A stretch of 40,848 nucleotides of DNA, taken from contig NZ_FCOX02000060.1 in assembly GCF_900044055.2 (NCBI RefSeq), positions 1-40,848 on the forward strand. The letters are read 5' to 3'. Below, piece by piece: positions 17,858 to 25,968 of the stretch. Position 1 is the stretch's first letter. Each line of letters begins with the position of its first letter. Under the pieces are notes generated by a model, which saw only the letters and a list, made by a program, of their open reading frames with translations, searched no databases and was not told the origin of the DNA. The stretch is from Caballeronia calidae (lineage in GTDB: Bacteria > Pseudomonadota > Gammaproteobacteria > Burkholderiales > Burkholderiaceae). The translations under genes were made by a program, and so were the position numbers.

Positions 17858-17883
17858 CAAAACAAAATCATCATTTTGTTTTG
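17858..17883. promoter_or_regulatory. Perfect AT-rich inverted repeat, possible operator
   Basis: Arms CAAAACAAAAT and ATTTTGTTTTG (11 bp each, perfect) flank a CATC centre, 62 bp upstream of the SphA-like start. Its low GC stands out in this genome. It could be a regulator-binding site or an RNA hairpin in the leader. Confidence 0.5.
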
Positions 17884-17945
17884 TCCGGCAAATGTACTTC
17901 CGTGAAAGCATCACCGTTTTCTGAACTTGCGAATCGTCAAAACCC

Positions 17946-18965
17946 ATGAACACTTCGAACGTGCGCTCATCTTTCATGAATACCCTTCCGTCGCTTTTGG
18001 CGAAACCGCCGAAATCGCCGCAGCTCGTCTGGAGCATGGCGCTTCTCGCCGCCATCGCTCTGCAAGCGCCCTTCGCCCACGCGACCGAAGGCGCGCTCGG
18101 ACGTCCCATCGCGGGAACGAGCGTGCTTCCGAATGTCGGCGTGGTGCCGCCCGAACCGGTGACGATCGTGAGTCTTCAGCAGATCTATATCGACGGCTCC
18201 GTCGGCGGCAGCCGGCAGGTTCCCATCGCGGGCACCACCGCGGTCGGCGTCGACGGAAAGATCGCGCTCACGCTCGCCACGATGCTCAAGGTGTGGGGCG
18301 GCAAGGGAGGCTGGGATTTCGCCTCGGGCATCACGCTTCCCTACGCGTGGACCGAAGTGACCGCGAATCTCTCCTCGCGATATGTCGGCGCGTCGCAGAC
18401 CGATAGCGCATCGAATCTCTTCGACCTGTACATCACGCCGGTGGTCGCGGGCTACCATCTCTCGCAGACGGACCACGTCGCGTTGAGCTTCAACTTCTGG
18501 GCGCCCACCGGCCGCTACGACAAGAACTCGCTCGCCAACACGAGCCTGAACAACTGGACCTTCGTTCCGCAAGTCGCCTACACGAAATACGTGCCGAAAT
18601 ACGGCCTCGAATTCGACGCCGTGGCGGGACTGCAGTTCTACACGCGCAACCCCGCGACCGACTATCAGAACGCGCCGCTTTTCACGCTCGACGTCATGGG
18701 TCTGAAGAAGTTCGCCAATGGCGTGGGCGTGGGTCTCGTGATGGGCACGGTTCAGCAGCTCGGCAAGGACTCGGGGCCGACCGCGGACCGTCTGGACGGC
18801 TTCGAAGGGCACGATCTGTCGCTCGGCCCGATCGTCACGTACGACACCGTCGTCGCGGGCAAGCGCCCGCTTTCCGCGAGCGTGCGCTGGATTCCGAGCG
18901 TCGCCAGCACGCGCCGGCTGAAGAGCACGCCCAGCGTGATGGCCACGGCCACGCTCGCGTTCTGA
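17946..18965 (+). CDS. SphA/MetA-pathway-type outer-membrane protein
   Basis: This 339-aa protein looks like the SphA family (phenol MetA-pathway-type, Phenol_MetA_deg), thought to be outer-membrane channels linked to uptake of hydrophobic or aromatic compounds. A signal peptide ends near AHA-TEG (about residue 48). The mature part is rich in alternating beta strands, with VALSFNFWAPTGRYD, FVPQVAYTKYVPKYGLEFD and a final strand ending in F, the usual outer-membrane barrel signature. The start is uncertain: ATG 17946 or ATG 17976, neither with a clear Shine-Dalgarno. No degradation genes flank it. Confidence 0.78.
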   Translation: MNTSNVRSSFMNTLPSLLAKPPKSPQLVWSMALLAAIALQAPFAHATEGALGRPIAGTSVLPNVGVVPPEPVTIVSLQQIYIDGSVGGSRQVPIAGTTAVGVDGKIALTLATMLKVWGGKGGWDFASGITLPYAWTEVTANLSSRYVGASQTDSASNLFDLYITPVVAGYHLSQTDHVALSFNFWAPTGRYDKNSLANTSLNNWTFVPQVAYTKYVPKYGLEFDAVAGLQFYTRNPATDYQNAPLFTLDVMGLKKFANGVGVGLVMGTVQQLGKDSGPTADRLDGFEGHDLSLGPIVTYDTVVAGKRPLSASVRWIPSVASTRRLKSTPSVMATATLAF

Positions 18966-19026
18966 TCGCATCGCATCGCTTCGCGTTCGGCGAGTCGGGC
19001 ACGAGCGCCTCCGCGGTAGCTTGATC

Positions 19027-19051
19027 GCGTCAACAGGAGTAACGTTGACGC
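19027..19051. promoter_or_regulatory. Inverted repeat upstream of the small-protein/VOC pair
   Basis: Perfect 8-bp arms GCGTCAAC and GTTGACGC flank a 9-base centre, 31 bp before the ATG at 19082. It may be an operator for a dimeric regulator (TetR-like spacing) or an end hairpin of the upstream gene. Confidence 0.4.
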
Positions 19052-19081
19052 ACGAGCGAACACGACACCAAGGAGGCGATC

Positions 19082-19405
19082 ATGCCCGACGAACCCGCTC
19101 AATGGCACGTCTTCGACTACGAAGGATTCGAGATCCACGTGCTGCCCCAGCTGAAGCCCACGCCCGAACACGCAGCGCCGAACAAGGTGGATCGCTACGT
19201 GTATATCGGTCACGTGTGCAGGCCCGGCGCGAATGCGGACACGCCCGGCGAAGCGGTGCATTTCCACGCCGACGGCGACGATGCCTACAAGACCGCGTCG
19301 GACGCGGTGGATGATGCGCGGCATATCGGCAAGAGCATCGTCGATGGCACGCATCCGGATCTTTCGGTGCTGTCGCTCGTGTCGCATCACCATCATCCGG
19401 GATGA
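19082..19405 (+). CDS. Conserved-looking small protein of unknown function
   Basis: I do not recognise this 107-aa protein. It is soluble, acidic and His-rich: WHVFDYEGFEIHVLPQLKP at the N-terminus, RYVYIGHVCRPGA in the middle, and a C-terminal SHHHHPG that could bind metal. A strong AAGGAGG site precedes ATG 19082, and its stop overlaps the VOC-protein start (ATGA), so it is very likely translated and coupled to that gene. Codon use matches the neighbours. Confidence 0.7.
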   Translation: MPDEPAQWHVFDYEGFEIHVLPQLKPTPEHAAPNKVDRYVYIGHVCRPGANADTPGEAVHFHADGDDAYKTASDAVDDARHIGKSIVDGTHPDLSVLSLVSHHHHPG

Positions 19406-19788
19406 CGATCGAACGCATGGAACCTTCGGATCACGACGCGCACGTCGAAAGCCTGAGCGCGATCACGCTCGCCACACACGACATGGCGCGCGCGGTGCGT
19501 TTCTACGAAGCGCTCGGCTTTCGCATGCTGTATGGCGGCGCGAATGACGCGTTCACGTCGTTCGCGCTCGGCAGTTCATATCTCAATCTCACCAGCGAGA
19601 CGCACGGCCCGATCAACTTCTGGGGCCGCGTCATCATCTACGTGTCCGATGTGGACGCGTTCTACCGGAAAGTGCTGGCGCACGGCATCGAGCCGCAATT
19701 CGCGCCGCGCGACGCGCCCTGGAACGAGCGCTACTTCCATCTCACCGATCCCGACGGCCACGAACTGAGCTTCGCGCGCCCGCTTTGA
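19402..19788 (+). CDS. VOC (glyoxalase/bleomycin-resistance) family protein
   Basis: This 128-aa protein has the paired beta-alpha-beta-beta-beta fold of the vicinal oxygen chelate family: THDMARAVRFYEALGFRMLY opens the first module and VSDVDAFYRKVLAHGIEP the second, ending in the family hallmark DPDGHELSF, where the Glu is a usual metal ligand. Such proteins are lyases, dioxygenases or resistance proteins; the substrate is unknown. It is coupled to the 107-aa gene by a 4-bp overlap. Confidence 0.85.
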   Translation: MTIERMEPSDHDAHVESLSAITLATHDMARAVRFYEALGFRMLYGGANDAFTSFALGSSYLNLTSETHGPINFWGRVIIYVSDVDAFYRKVLAHGIEPQFAPRDAPWNERYFHLTDPDGHELSFARPL

Positions 19789-20129
19789 TCTTCGCGACGT
19801 AGGCACGGCGTTCGCTTCAGATGAAGTGACGGGTAGCGTACGCATCGGACTTTTCATATGACCGATCGCGCACATACCCGGGCATCACGTTGCATGACGA
19901 TGAGTCCATCGGCGTAACGCGTTTTCATGAACAAAGCATGCGGAAGACGTGTAAAAGCGCGCTGTTGCTATTTCGCAAAAACGGGCACGGCTCTGGATTC
20001 GAAGCGTAGAGTTAAAGTGCTTTGTCAGGAACGTGATGCGTTGCGGCAGGGGTTTCACTGATCGGGGCTTTAAACATCGGCGTGTCTGGCCGTTAACCCG
20101 ATCATGAATGCCGCGTGCTGGAGACTGAA
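19789..20129. other. Intergenic stretch, nothing recognised
   Basis: These 341 bp hold no open frame I can support, no strong hairpin and no clear promoter. The stretch presumably contains the promoter of the 82-aa gene. Confidence 0.4.
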
Positions 20130-20378
20130 ATGAAATGTGCGAACGAGCGGTCCCTTCGTTATCAGGTCGAAAAATGGCTCGCGCCGGGCAGCGTACCGGT
20201 GCATGTGAGGCAGTTCAGCCGCACGCGTTCCGACGGACATCGTTATGTGTGTGTCGAGGCGCTGAATGGCGCGGTATCACGGGCGCTGTTCTTCTTCCGT
20301 CACGACGACGGACACTGGTGTGTCTTTCCGCCCGCACCGAGACAAAGCAAGATGCGCGGCGAACGGCTCGCGGCCTGA
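20130..20378 (+). CDS. Small hypothetical protein
   Basis: This 82-aa basic protein is not recognised. It reads as a single small alpha/beta domain (RYQVEKWLAPGSVPVHVRQF, RYVCVEALNGAVSRALFFF, DDGHWCVFPP) with no signal or membrane segment. ATG 20130 is preceded by CTGGAGACTGAA, a good Shine-Dalgarno; a GTG at 20115 is in frame but lies upstream of that site. It is convergent with the J-domain gene. Confidence 0.55.
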   Translation: MKCANERSLRYQVEKWLAPGSVPVHVRQFSRTRSDGHRYVCVEALNGAVSRALFFFRHDDGHWCVFPPAPRQSKMRGERLAA

Positions 20379-20480
20379 TGCAGGCGCGCTCTTCGATGGT
20401 TTGATTGGACTTCGGGATTCGACTACGATTTTCGCCGCCCCGCCGAAAGACAGGGCGTTCCTCACGAAAGCAGTCAACGA

Positions 20481-21068
20481 CTAGAAACGCAGATTGTTGA
20501 GGAACTGAAACCACATTGCGCCGAGCGGATTCGCAGCGTCGGCGGTGGCGGCTTCCTTCTCTTCTTCCTTGTTCGCGCCGCGTTCGTCCGCGCGTTCCTG
20601 CTGTTCCGCCTTCGCCTGACGCGATTCGTGCAGCGCAGTCACGCTGTCCGCGATCTGCCGCGCCGTGGGCTCGTCGCATTGCGCGCCGAGCAGCACGCCG
20701 AGCACGACATCGCGGTTGTAGCCTTGCGACGCGAAACGCATCGCGAGCGATACGCGCTCGGCATAGAGCGCCTCGCGTGCCTCGCGCTCCTTCGCTTCGC
20801 GCGCCTCGCGTTCGGCTTCCTCCTGACGCATGTGCTCTTCCCAGCGGCGCATCTCTTCGGCATAGATGCGGTCGTACACCTCGCGCTGCGCGGGGTCGGA
20901 AAGAATGGCGTAGGCTTCCTTGATTTCCTGGAACTTCGCGCGCGCGGCATCTTCGTTGCCCGCGTTGCGGTCGGGGTGGCAGCGCATCGCCGCCTTGCGG
21001 TATGCGCGTTTGATTTCTTCGTCGGTGGCGTGCTCGTCCACGCCGAGCGTTTCGTATAGCGTTGCCAT
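20481..21068 (-). CDS. J-domain (DnaJ-like) co-chaperone
   Basis: This 195-aa protein begins with a J domain (about 3-68): LYETLGVDEHATDEEIKRAY, the catalytic HPD at 31-33 in CHPDRN, and KEAYAILSDPAQREVYDRIY. J domains stimulate Hsp70 ATPase. A highly charged helical segment (about 75-110, EEMRRWEEHMRQEEAERE) follows, then a region with no zinc-finger or typical DnaJ C-terminal domain, and a final WFQFLNNLRF. It is therefore a short class C type J protein with unknown client. ATG 21068 matches the domain border. Confidence 0.88.
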   Translation of the reverse strand: MATLYETLGVDEHATDEEIKRAYRKAAMRCHPDRNAGNEDAARAKFQEIKEAYAILSDPAQREVYDRIYAEEMRRWEEHMRQEEAEREAREAKEREAREALYAERVSLAMRFASQGYNRDVVLGVLLGAQCDEPTARQIADSVTALHESRQAKAEQQERADERGANKEEEKEAATADAANPLGAMWFQFLNNLRF

Positions 21069-21157
21069 TCTTGCGTTCGGTGGATACGGGTCGCCGAGCA
21101 TCGTAACACGCTAAAAACGGGGTCTCTTCGCGAATTGCGGCATCGCAACACAACAAT

Positions 21158-21478
21158 TCATCGACCGATGAGCGTGCGAGCGGCCGCGCTTCCGATCCGA
21201 TCGTAAATGGCGCGCGCCGGCTTCAGATAGCGCGCGATATGAAGCCGGATATTGACGACCGCCAGCACGAAGATCACGGCCGTGATGAGCAGGTACTCGC
21301 GCCGGTCCGGCACGATGTGATAGCGCGTATGCAGCAGCACGAAGACGATCCACGCGAACGCAGGCGCGTGCAGCGTCCAGTGCCGCTGCGCGAAATGCCA
21401 CGCGATGCGCCGCACGTCGCGGCGTGACGCGCGATCGAGTCCGGCGAGTTCGGGACGTCGGCTGAAAAGGAAGGGCAT
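21158..21478 (-). CDS. Small two-helix membrane protein
   Basis: This 106-aa basic protein has two predicted membrane helices (WTLHAPAFAWIVFVLLHT and EYLLITAVIFVLAVVNIRL) joined by a short polar loop, after an N-terminal region of about 35 soluble residues. It resembles 2TM-domain proteins of unknown function. The start at 21478 has no strong Shine-Dalgarno. It lies 90 bp upstream of the J-domain gene on the same strand, so they may form one transcript. Confidence 0.6.
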   Translation of the reverse strand: MPFLFSRRPELAGLDRASRRDVRRIAWHFAQRHWTLHAPAFAWIVFVLLHTRYHIVPDRREYLLITAVIFVLAVVNIRLHIARYLKPARAIYDRIGSAAARTLIGR

Positions 21479-21581
21479 CGGTATCGAATCCGTCGGCGCA
21501 TGGCCATCATCGCGTCACGAAACACGGCGACAATCGCGCGTTTTCACGCTTTCAGCATACCTGCTCGACCGTTTCCTTACG

Positions 21582-22136
21582 ATGGCCCTTTCACTCGACG
21601 ACATCCTGCATCTCTTCGACAAGCACGGCGCGATCGCCTACAGCGGCGAGCCGGTGACTCAACTTCAGCACGCATTGCAGTGCGCGACGCTCGCCGAGGC
21701 GGCGGGCGCGAGCCGCGAACTCATCGTCGCGGCGTTGCTGCACGACGTCGGGCATCTGCTGAATGTTCAGGGCGAGACGCCGACCGAACGCGGCGTCGAC
21801 GATCTGCATCAGTACTTCGCGCTGCCGTTCCTGCGCCCGCTCTTCTCCGACGCCGTGCTGGAGCCGATTCGCCTGCATGTCGATGCGAAGCGCTGCCTGT
21901 GCGCGATCGATCCGTCGTATCACGCGCGGCTATCGGCGGATTCGGTGCGCAGCCTGCGATTGCAAGGCGGCATATTCGACGATGAAGCCGCGCAAGCCTT
22001 CCTCGCGAAGCCCTACGCGCGGGATGCTATCGCGCTGCGCCGCTGGGACGACGAAGCGAAGGACGCGCAGCGCGTCACGCCGGGATTGGCGTATTTCATG
22101 GAGATGGCGGCGAGCGTCGTGGTCGTGCGGGGTTAG
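21582..22136 (+). CDS. PhnZ-like HD-domain oxygenase
   Basis: This 184-aa HD-domain protein resembles the HD proteins of phosphonate-degradation operons and PhnZ, a mixed-valent di-iron oxygenase that cleaves C-P bonds of hydroxyphosphonates. Key features are Y20 and E23 (AIAYSGEPVTQLQHALQCA), equivalent in pattern to the PhnZ substrate-lid Tyr and Glu, H30, and HD at 54-55 followed by H58 (LLHDVGHLL); further His include HVDAKRCLCA. There is no phn gene nearby, so the substrate may differ. ATG 21582 matches family starts; the longer upstream frame overlaps the divergent gene. Confidence 0.82.
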   Translation: MALSLDDILHLFDKHGAIAYSGEPVTQLQHALQCATLAEAAGASRELIVAALLHDVGHLLNVQGETPTERGVDDLHQYFALPFLRPLFSDAVLEPIRLHVDAKRCLCAIDPSYHARLSADSVRSLRLQGGIFDDEAAQAFLAKPYARDAIALRRWDDEAKDAQRVTPGLAYFMEMAASVVVVRG

Positions 22137-22429
22137 CCCGCGACGCGGGTAACGGGCCGTCGTGTGAACGTTTGTTCGTGGCGGGCTTCGCGCGGCGCTC
22201 GCCTGTGAATACGGAACAACGCTTCGATGCGAGCGCCGTTCCGGCATGACGGCGACCTGCGCCTGCGAGCGCGAGCGCGGCTCTCACCCGCATTCCTTTA
22301 CGGAACATCGAGTCGTCTCCGTTCGTTTTTCTTATCGAGAGGCACTGGCGTGACTTCATCGCAGCACGCTCCTTCCGGGGCGCGTCGAATGCGGTGCCGA
22401 TGCGACGCATCTGCTCAGTCTGCTTGATT

Positions 22430-22443
22430 CGTTACCGGTAACG
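22430..22443. promoter_or_regulatory. 14-bp palindrome resembling a LacI-family operator
   Basis: CGTTACCGGTAACG is a perfect palindrome with the central CCGG and TTACC/GGTAA half-sites seen in GntR/LacI-family operators. No LacI gene or start codon lies close by. Confidence 0.35.
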
Positions 22444-22500
22444 GAGCGCGGACAAAGCGTCGGAAGACGGTCGACGCTTCAATCCGCGGATACGCATGGA

Positions 22501-22519
22501 GGCTTACGCCTCGTAAGCC
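22501..22519. terminator. Hairpin downstream of convergent genes
   Basis: The stem GGCTTACG/CGTAAGCC (8 bp, perfect) has a 3-base loop. It lies between two convergent genes, which favours a terminator role, but there is no T-tract. Confidence 0.35.
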
Positions 22520-22585
22520 GCAGGTCAACGTACATCGATGGGGTCGTCGGCAGATGTCTGTCGCGTAGAGGAGCCCAAAGCGTCC

Positions 22586-23281
22586 TCATTTCGGGGATGT
22601 GTCGTCGGTATAGCTGTCTCGGGGGGGATAAACGCCGGCGAGACGCGCGATCAGGATAGCGACGAACAAGCTGCCGGTGATCTGTTCAACCATGCACATG
22701 CCGCGTGCCGGGCGCGTCAATGGCGTGATGTCGCCGAAGCCCGTGCTCGTTAGCACGGTCAGGCTGAAATAGAGTGCATCGGCATAAACGAGCCGACCCG
22801 GCTGTCCAACGATCATGTACGACTGCGGATAGAAGTATCCGATGCTCGCGTAGATGTACGCCCAGAGGTCCCCGATCAACAGATACGCCGCCGCCGCGCC
22901 AAACAGCTTGTCCGGTGTCATGATCTTAGGTTGGAAAACGTAGCGAAGAAGATATCCGACAGTGAGCGAATACAGTACAGCGCTGAACATCCAGGACACA
23001 GCAAGGCTGTTGTCGTCGTCGCGCCACAGGCCGAGGTACTGAAACCACATAGCCGGAATGGCGAGTAACAGCGTGATCAGGAACGGCAGAGTCGTGCGCC
23101 CGACTGCTGCCACCGTCGCAATCACGAGGAACATATTTATGACGTTCAGTACGAGGCGACCGCTGTCGCTCGCCGGCACGAACGACACTGCACCAATGAG
23201 CGTGAGCAGCACGACGAACAGCCAGAAACAGCGCTGGTAGAAGATGCGAGATAGCGCTTCGCGCGTCGTACGAATGGCCAT
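22586..23281 (-). CDS. Potassium-channel-like membrane protein (Ion_trans_2)
   Basis: This 231-aa membrane protein has about six hydrophobic helices (17-37, 42-60, 63-82, 95-114, 126-150, 196-217). The pore loop near the C-terminus (YADALYFSLTVLTSTGFGD, with STGFGD at 179-184) is a K+-channel-type selectivity filter, with Phe in place of the common Tyr. No voltage-sensor arginine ladder or ligand-binding RCK domain is present. Similar six-helix proteins of this size are annotated as ion channels or two-pore-domain potassium channel family members. It stands alone. Confidence 0.8.
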   Translation of the reverse strand: MAIRTTREALSRIFYQRCFWLFVVLLTLIGAVSFVPASDSGRLVLNVINMFLVIATVAAVGRTTLPFLITLLLAIPAMWFQYLGLWRDDDNSLAVSWMFSAVLYSLTVGYLLRYVFQPKIMTPDKLFGAAAAYLLIGDLWAYIYASIGYFYPQSYMIVGQPGRLVYADALYFSLTVLTSTGFGDITPLTRPARGMCMVEQITGSLFVAILIARLAGVYPPRDSYTDDTSPK

Positions 23282-23762
23282 GACGATCTGTCATCCGGTC
23301 ACGTAGGTGGCGGCCGAACCCATCGGGCCGCGTGTGACAGAAGTATAGGCTCGCTGCACGCCCTTGCCACCCGCCCGGGCCGGCAACAGTCGACCCGCTG
23401 CGACGGGTGGGCTGTCCGCGACCGCAAAGCTGCGACGAAAGTGGATAGGCAGATCACGCAGCTACGGACCGTCGGAAACCACCATCCTTCCCGATGCATC
23501 GAGTCGATGATTGATGTGCTGCATGGTGCGTACTAATCTTGAAGGTACGCGTTGATCTATTCGCAGTGAACGGTAAAGAAGAACGGAAAGCCACGATAAA
23601 CAGGGGAAAACGCCGCCCGCGACATGTCCGCCGGTACTTCACCACTACTGTTGGAGCCCGCCGTTCTCTGCCGCTAACGAAGTACCGGGCCTGTGGCGCC
23701 CCGTTCTACGCTCGTCGTCATCGACTTTGCGCACGCGGCGCCTTATCACGCGGAGGTCGAAC
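23282..23762. other. Intergenic region, no supported gene
   Basis: These 481 bp separate the divergent channel and SnoaL-like genes. Short open frames here have arginine-rich, non-protein-like translations. The promoter of the SnoaL-like gene must lie here but I cannot pick it out. Confidence 0.4.
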
Positions 23763-24146
23763 ATGGATATCCAGGAAGCGTTCGTCACCCTGAACCGTAG
23801 GTTCGCGGAGACCGTCAACTCGCACGATACGCCTCAATGGGTCGCGTTATTTGCCGAGGACGCCATACTCATTCCGGCAGACCACGAGGTTGTGACCGGC
23901 AAAAAGGGCATCGAGGAATGGGCCGAAGTGGCGTCGAAGGTTTGGAATCACCTGGAAATCCAGCCCGGGTTCTGTACATCGGACGGAAGCGTGGCCTGGG
24001 AATCCGGAACCTGGGCCGGCAATATCAATGTAGCGGAAGGCCGGACGATGGACATTACCGGAAACTTCCTGCTCCTCGCACGGATAGAAGGGTCCGCGTT
24101 GCGTATCAAAGCACATACGTGGAACGTAAAGACCGCAACGCACTGA
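23763..24146 (+). CDS. SnoaL-like/DUF4440 family protein
   Basis: This 127-aa protein has the NTF2-like cone fold of SnoaL-like/SgcJ proteins: DIQEAFVTLNRRFAETVNSH, WVALFAEDAILIPADHEVV with the conserved Asp, GIEEWAEVASKVW and FLLLARIEGSALRIKAHTWN. Such proteins are small isomerases, hydrolases or binding proteins; this one cannot be assigned a substrate. GCGGAGG precedes ATG 23763 at good spacing. Its codons end in G or C less often than those of the fhc-pqq block. It is convergent with the GGDEF gene. Confidence 0.75.
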   Translation: MDIQEAFVTLNRRFAETVNSHDTPQWVALFAEDAILIPADHEVVTGKKGIEEWAEVASKVWNHLEIQPGFCTSDGSVAWESGTWAGNINVAEGRTMDITGNFLLLARIEGSALRIKAHTWNVKTATH

Positions 24147-24293
24147 TGACGTATCGCCGGCGGCGAGGACTCGTCCGGCACGGCGTCAGTCAGTCTCGCT
24201 GCACGATCCCGACTCGCCCCGAACGCCGTGGCCGGCTGACGACCTCATCCATTCGTCGCGGCCCTGAGTCGCCGGTGCCCGGGCGAGTATGCC

Positions 24294-25538
24294 TCAGCGG
24301 CCGCATTCGCGTGCCGTCGGCGCATGATCGGCCGGCAACTGATGCGGTGCGGACGCTGCATTCGCGCGGGTCGTTGCGGCTCGCGCGATCTCGAGCCGGT
24401 TGCCACCGCGCGATTTGGCGCCGTAAAGCGCGCGATCCGCGGCGGCGAGCACTTTTGCCAGCGTGTTTTCATCGGTTCCGAAGCGCGCCATGCCGATGCT
24501 CACCGTTGCCTCGATCTCCACGCCGTCCGCCGTGCGCGTGACCGTCTGCGCGAATCGGCGAACAACGGCTTCGGCCAGGTCTTTCGCGCGGGCGCTTTCG
24601 TGCCCCGGCAGCAGCGCGGCAAACTCTTCACCACCGATGCGCGCCAGGATCACATCGCGTCCGAGCACGCTGCGTAGAATCTTGGCGAACGACTTCAGCA
24701 CTTCATCGCCGGCTTCGTGGCCGAAGCGGTCATTGATCGCCTTGAAGTGGTCGAGATCGAGCGCGAGACAGGACACTGGCGGAAAGGCGTTGTTTTCGCG
24801 GATGGCGCGTGCGCCTTCTTCGAAAAACCATCGGCGATTGCCCAAGCCGGTGAGGTAATCGGTCTGCGATTCGCGTCGCAGATCGGCGTGGGCTTCGTCG
24901 CGCGCGAGGCGCAGGAGCGTCATCGGCAGGATGACGGAATAGAGCACCCCTTCGTACATCGTCGCCTGGCCGATGATCGCCAGCAAATGTGGTCCGAACG
25001 ATGCCGCGAGCCACGGCAGAATGGTGACCCTGAACGCGTAGAAGAGCGCGTGACCGCCCGTTACGGCCACGGCGATGTTGCGCGACTGCTTCCATTTCGA
25101 ATCGCGCGTGCCGAGGAGTTCGCGCGCGGTCAGTCCGCACACCACGGAGATCGGGATGGCGCTGAGGTACGCCCACATGACCGCTTCGCCGCGCTTGCCC
25201 GCGATGGCCCAGGCGAGTGCGAGCATCGACACGATGCCGAGAGAGATCCGGCCGTAGCGGCGTCCGTTCAAGAGCGCGACGCCTTGCAGGTTCAGCAGGT
25301 ACCCGCCGACGATGATGAGATTCGCCAGCGCGGAGCCCACGACGCCGGGAAGGCCGGGCACGCTATGCCGAATCGCGGCGGCGGCGCAGCCGAGCGCGAG
25401 CGTAGCGTAACCTGCTGCGAGCACGCCGAGTTCGCGCCTGCGCCGTGGATACGACCGGCGCTCCCAGAGCGTCAGGGCGCTGCTGGCGAGGAGCGTTCCG
25501 ATTGCTAACAGGTAAAGGGTGATGAGGTCGACACGCAT
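24294..25538 (-). CDS. Membrane-bound GGDEF diguanylate cyclase
   Basis: This 414-aa protein has an N-terminal membrane domain of six or seven helices (about 4-210) followed by a GGDEF domain (about 222-385). Visible motifs are DYLTGLGNRRWFFEEG, LALDLDHFKAINDRFGHEAG and the active site GGEEF at 302-306, so it should make cyclic di-GMP from GTP. The RxxD inhibitory site expected at 293-296 is absent (GRDV), so product inhibition is probably lacking. The C-terminal 30 residues are Ala/His-rich and unstructured. It stands alone. Confidence 0.9.
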   Translation of the reverse strand: MRVDLITLYLLAIGTLLASSALTLWERRSYPRRRRELGVLAAGYATLALGCAAAAIRHSVPGLPGVVGSALANLIIVGGYLLNLQGVALLNGRRYGRISLGIVSMLALAWAIAGKRGEAVMWAYLSAIPISVVCGLTARELLGTRDSKWKQSRNIAVAVTGGHALFYAFRVTILPWLAASFGPHLLAIIGQATMYEGVLYSVILPMTLLRLARDEAHADLRRESQTDYLTGLGNRRWFFEEGARAIRENNAFPPVSCLALDLDHFKAINDRFGHEAGDEVLKSFAKILRSVLGRDVILARIGGEEFAALLPGHESARAKDLAEAVVRRFAQTVTRTADGVEIEATVSIGMARFGTDENTLAKVLAAADRALYGAKSRGGNRLEIARAATTRANAASAPHQLPADHAPTARECGR

Positions 25539-25968
25539 GCGCTCGTTGAGCCTTCTCCCAGGCGAAGACGATCTGACATGGCTCGTTTACGGCAGAAAAA
25601 CCAAAAAACTGAGACGAGCATGCCTTATTTGGGTTGACGCGTTCAGCTCGATCTGCCGCGAGCCGTGTTTTCCTGAAGTTCCTTAATGCCGCGGGATGCG
25701 TCGGCTTCTTTCAGGGCTTTGTCATCGATGCGCAATGCGCTGAATCCGGCCAGGATCTCTTCATTCGCCAGAGAAGACCTCGGCCGGACGCTCACTTCAC
25801 GATTTCAATGTCCGGTCGGCCCTCGGCATTGTTAAGACTTCCATATTTATCGCGCCGGCAAAAGCCGACCTGACGTACGGTGAAGCCGCGCCGCGCCTGC
25901 CAGCGGGCCGCCAACCTCCAGCCTGTTCCAGTGCCGCCATTGCTCATTCCCGCGGATCAGGATTAGCG
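25539..25968. other. Intergenic region, slightly AT-richer than flanks
   Basis: These 430 bp hold no confident gene. One short open frame on the - strand (25643-25795) has protein-like composition and is listed separately. The base composition resembles that of the RhlE gene next to it more than the genes before. Confidence 0.4.
25643..25795 (-). CDS. Possible small protein or gene remnant
   Basis: A 50-codon frame from GTG 25795 has a plausible amphipathic helical composition (NEEILAGFSALRIDDKALKE, then GIKELQENTARGRSS) unlike the Arg-rich noise around it. No Shine-Dalgarno is seen and I recognise no family. It may be the tail of a decayed gene. Confidence 0.22.
   Translation of the reverse strand: MSVRPRSSLANEEILAGFSALRIDDKALKEADASRGIKELQENTARGRSS

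Larger units (their letters stand above)
17365..17945. other. Divergent, locally AT-rich promoter region
   Basis: This 581-bp gap separates the divergent SulP and SphA-like genes. The part from about 17560 to 17700 and around 17850-17890 is clearly richer in A and T than the flanks. It holds a promoter-like TTGACA at 17595, direct repeats CCGGTTCC at 17813 and 17831, and the perfect inverted repeat at 17858-17883. No gene is seen. Confidence 0.6.
22137..22585. other. Intergenic region with two palindromes
   Basis: These 449 bp lie between convergent genes. They contain the 14-bp palindrome at 22430-22443 and the hairpin at 22501-22519. An open frame on the - strand from ATG 22308, preceded by GGAGACGACTCG, starts like a small exported protein but soon becomes Arg/Pro-rich and runs into the HD gene; I do not call it. 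Confidence 0.45.

Noticed and set aside
22096..22308. Short frame on the - strand from ATG 22308 with a GGAG site, starting MFRKGMRVRAALALAGAG
   Set aside because: The signal-like start turns into Arg/Pro-rich sequence and overlaps the 3' end of the HD-domain gene; no family is recognised.
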